A DNA stretch of 5,085 bases, from the NCBI GenBank assembly GCA_937896695.1, contig CALBOT010000079.1, positions 1 to 5,085 of the forward strand. The letters run 5' to 3'. Shown here in pieces: positions 4,363 through 5,085 of the stretch. This stretch comes from an uncultured Candidatus Nitrosopelagicus sp. (GTDB lineage: Archaea; Thermoproteota; Nitrososphaeria; Nitrososphaerales; Nitrosopumilaceae). The notes under the pieces were generated by a model. It worked only from the letters and a program-made list of their open reading frames with translations. It was not told the origin of the DNA and did no database searches. The position numbers and the translations under genes are program-made. The number at the start of each line of letters is the position of its first letter. Position 1 is the first letter of the stretch.

Positions 4363-5085
4363 TGTTTTTCACCACTGGCAAAGAATTTATCTTGTAATGC
4401 CTTTTTTTGTATTTCATAAACCTGATTACAACCATCAATTCCAATATCGATACATTGCTTGTATTCCTCAGGAGTCAATACACCATCTAATTGCAATAAA
4501 GTAATCTTTTTCAGATTTGGCATGTAACCAATTGGAAGATCAGCTTGACCTGCTTGGTCTTCTTCATTATTTACATCTAATATAACAGCATCAGCAGCTT
4601 TTCCTGCTGCACATCCAGCAACTAAATCACGCATAGGAATTCCAGCATCAGCCAATGCAACAGACGCACCAGTTAAAGCAGCACATCTAGTACCACCATC
4701 TGCTTGTAATACTTCCATGAAAACATCAACTGCAGTTCTAGGAAATTCTTTTAACATTACTGCAGGTTCTAATGCTTCTTTGATGACTTTACTAATTTCA
4801 ACTTCTCTTCTGGAGGGTGCAGGGTTTTTTCTTTCACCGACAGAAAATGGAGCCATGTGGTATCTGCAACGCAAAATTCCAGTGTCAGTATCAGACATGT
4901 GCTTTGGATGTACATCACGAGGACCATACACACCTACAAGAATTTTATTATCGCCAAATTCTATGTATGCAGAACCATTTGCATTTTTTAAAACTCCAGC
5001 TTTAATTGTAACTTTTCTAGTTTCGTTAACTTTTCTTCCGTCACAACGAATTCCATTTTCATCTAATAATACAATATCTGTGTCT
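4359..5085 (-). CDS. rrp41: Exosome subunit Rrp41 (catalytic RNase PH-like), 5' end outside the window
   Basis: Rrp41 is the phosphorolytic 3'-5' exoribonuclease of the exosome core. It also adds A-rich tails when run in reverse. The frame is open to the right edge and shows 241 residues. Counting from the first whole codon (5084), DTDIVLLDENGIRCDGRK (1-18) is the true N-terminal region. The start codon therefore lies only some 6-7 codons beyond the window, judging from the offset to the Sulfolobus protein. A shorter frame beginning at GTG 4931 would cut the RNase PH domain and is wrong, because that GTG is an internal valine (GVYGPRDVHP). Key residues are R92-R93 in SRREVEIS, which bind RNA and phosphate, and QADGGTRCAALTGASVAL. 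The acidic pair D176/D182 in EEDQAGQADLP is spaced six apart as in active RNase PH enzymes. The stop overlaps rrp42 by 4 nt. Confidence 0.96.
   Translation of the reverse strand, partial: DTDIVLLDENGIRCDGRKVNETRKVTIKAGVLKNANGSAYIEFGDNKILVGVYGPRDVHPKHMSDTDTGILRCRYHMAPFSVGERKNPAPSRREVEISKVIKEALEPAVMLKEFPRTAVDVFMEVLQADGGTRCAALTGASVALADAGIPMRDLVAGCAAGKAADAVILDVNNEEDQAGQADLPIGYMPNLKKITLLQLDGVLTPEEYKQCIDIGIDGCNQVYEIQKKALQDKFFASGEKQ
4369..4373 (-). promoter_or_regulatory. Ribosome binding site of rrp42 inside the end of rrp41
   Basis: On the minus strand this is GGTGA, complementary to the 16S rRNA 3' end, 6 nt before ATG at 4362. It lies within the last codons of rrp41. Together with the ATGA stop-start overlap it fixes the rrp42 start and suggests reinitiation by the same ribosomes. 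Confidence 0.6.

Noticed and set aside
4817..5005. Plus-strand open frame of 62 codons with His and Cys residues, zinc-finger-like at first sight
   Set aside because: It is antisense to conserved rrp41 codons and its Cys/His spacing matches no known finger.

Overview
This window looks like a chromosomal stretch from an AT-rich archaeon, most likely a member of the Nitrososphaeria (Thaumarchaeota) of the Nitrosopumilus type. The evidence is an archaeal exosome operon, ribosomal protein L37Ae, a KEOPS subunit and prefoldin beta. It also has a helicase-less XPF nuclease, archaeal Shine-Dalgarno cores (GGTGA), and TTG/GTG starts. The lineage is an inference from protein style and base composition. 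No species is claimed.

Layout. Positions 1-555 (minus) hold an unrecognised protein whose 3' end runs off the left edge. Positions 556-682 are a divergent intergenic region with candidate TATA boxes and a 19-nt near-palindrome. Positions 683-1973 (plus) hold a two-gene unit, NAD kinase followed by the rRNA-maturation endonuclease Nob1, overlapping by 11 nt. From the right edge down to 1970 (minus) runs one tightly packed cluster. In transcription order it is rrp41 (its first few codons lie outside the window), rrp42, rpl37ae, pcc1, prefoldin beta and XPF nuclease. The gaps are a 4-nt overlap, 13 nt, a 17-nt overlap, 24 nt and 38-39 nt. The nob1 and xpf genes converge, and their stop codons share one TTAA tetranucleotide.

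How the genes work together. Rrp41 (catalytic) and Rrp42 (structural) form the hexameric core of the 3'-5' RNA exosome. L37Ae is part of the large ribosomal subunit, Pcc1 belongs to the tRNA t6A-forming KEOPS complex, and prefoldin beta is a co-chaperone for new proteins. This is the known archaeal exosome superoperon theme of RNA processing, translation and folding, here extended by a DNA-repair nuclease. On the other strand Nob1 trims the 3' end of 16S rRNA, so both arms feed ribosome production. NAD kinase is the metabolic outlier.

Most of the window is conserved housekeeping. I see no mobile element, CRISPR array, tRNA or rRNA. The points most worth a second look are the unrecognised left-edge gene and the palindrome beside its promoter. 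Next come the missing rpoP in the exosome cluster, the altered NAD kinase motifs, and the convergent xpf/nob1 ends that leave no spacer for a terminator.
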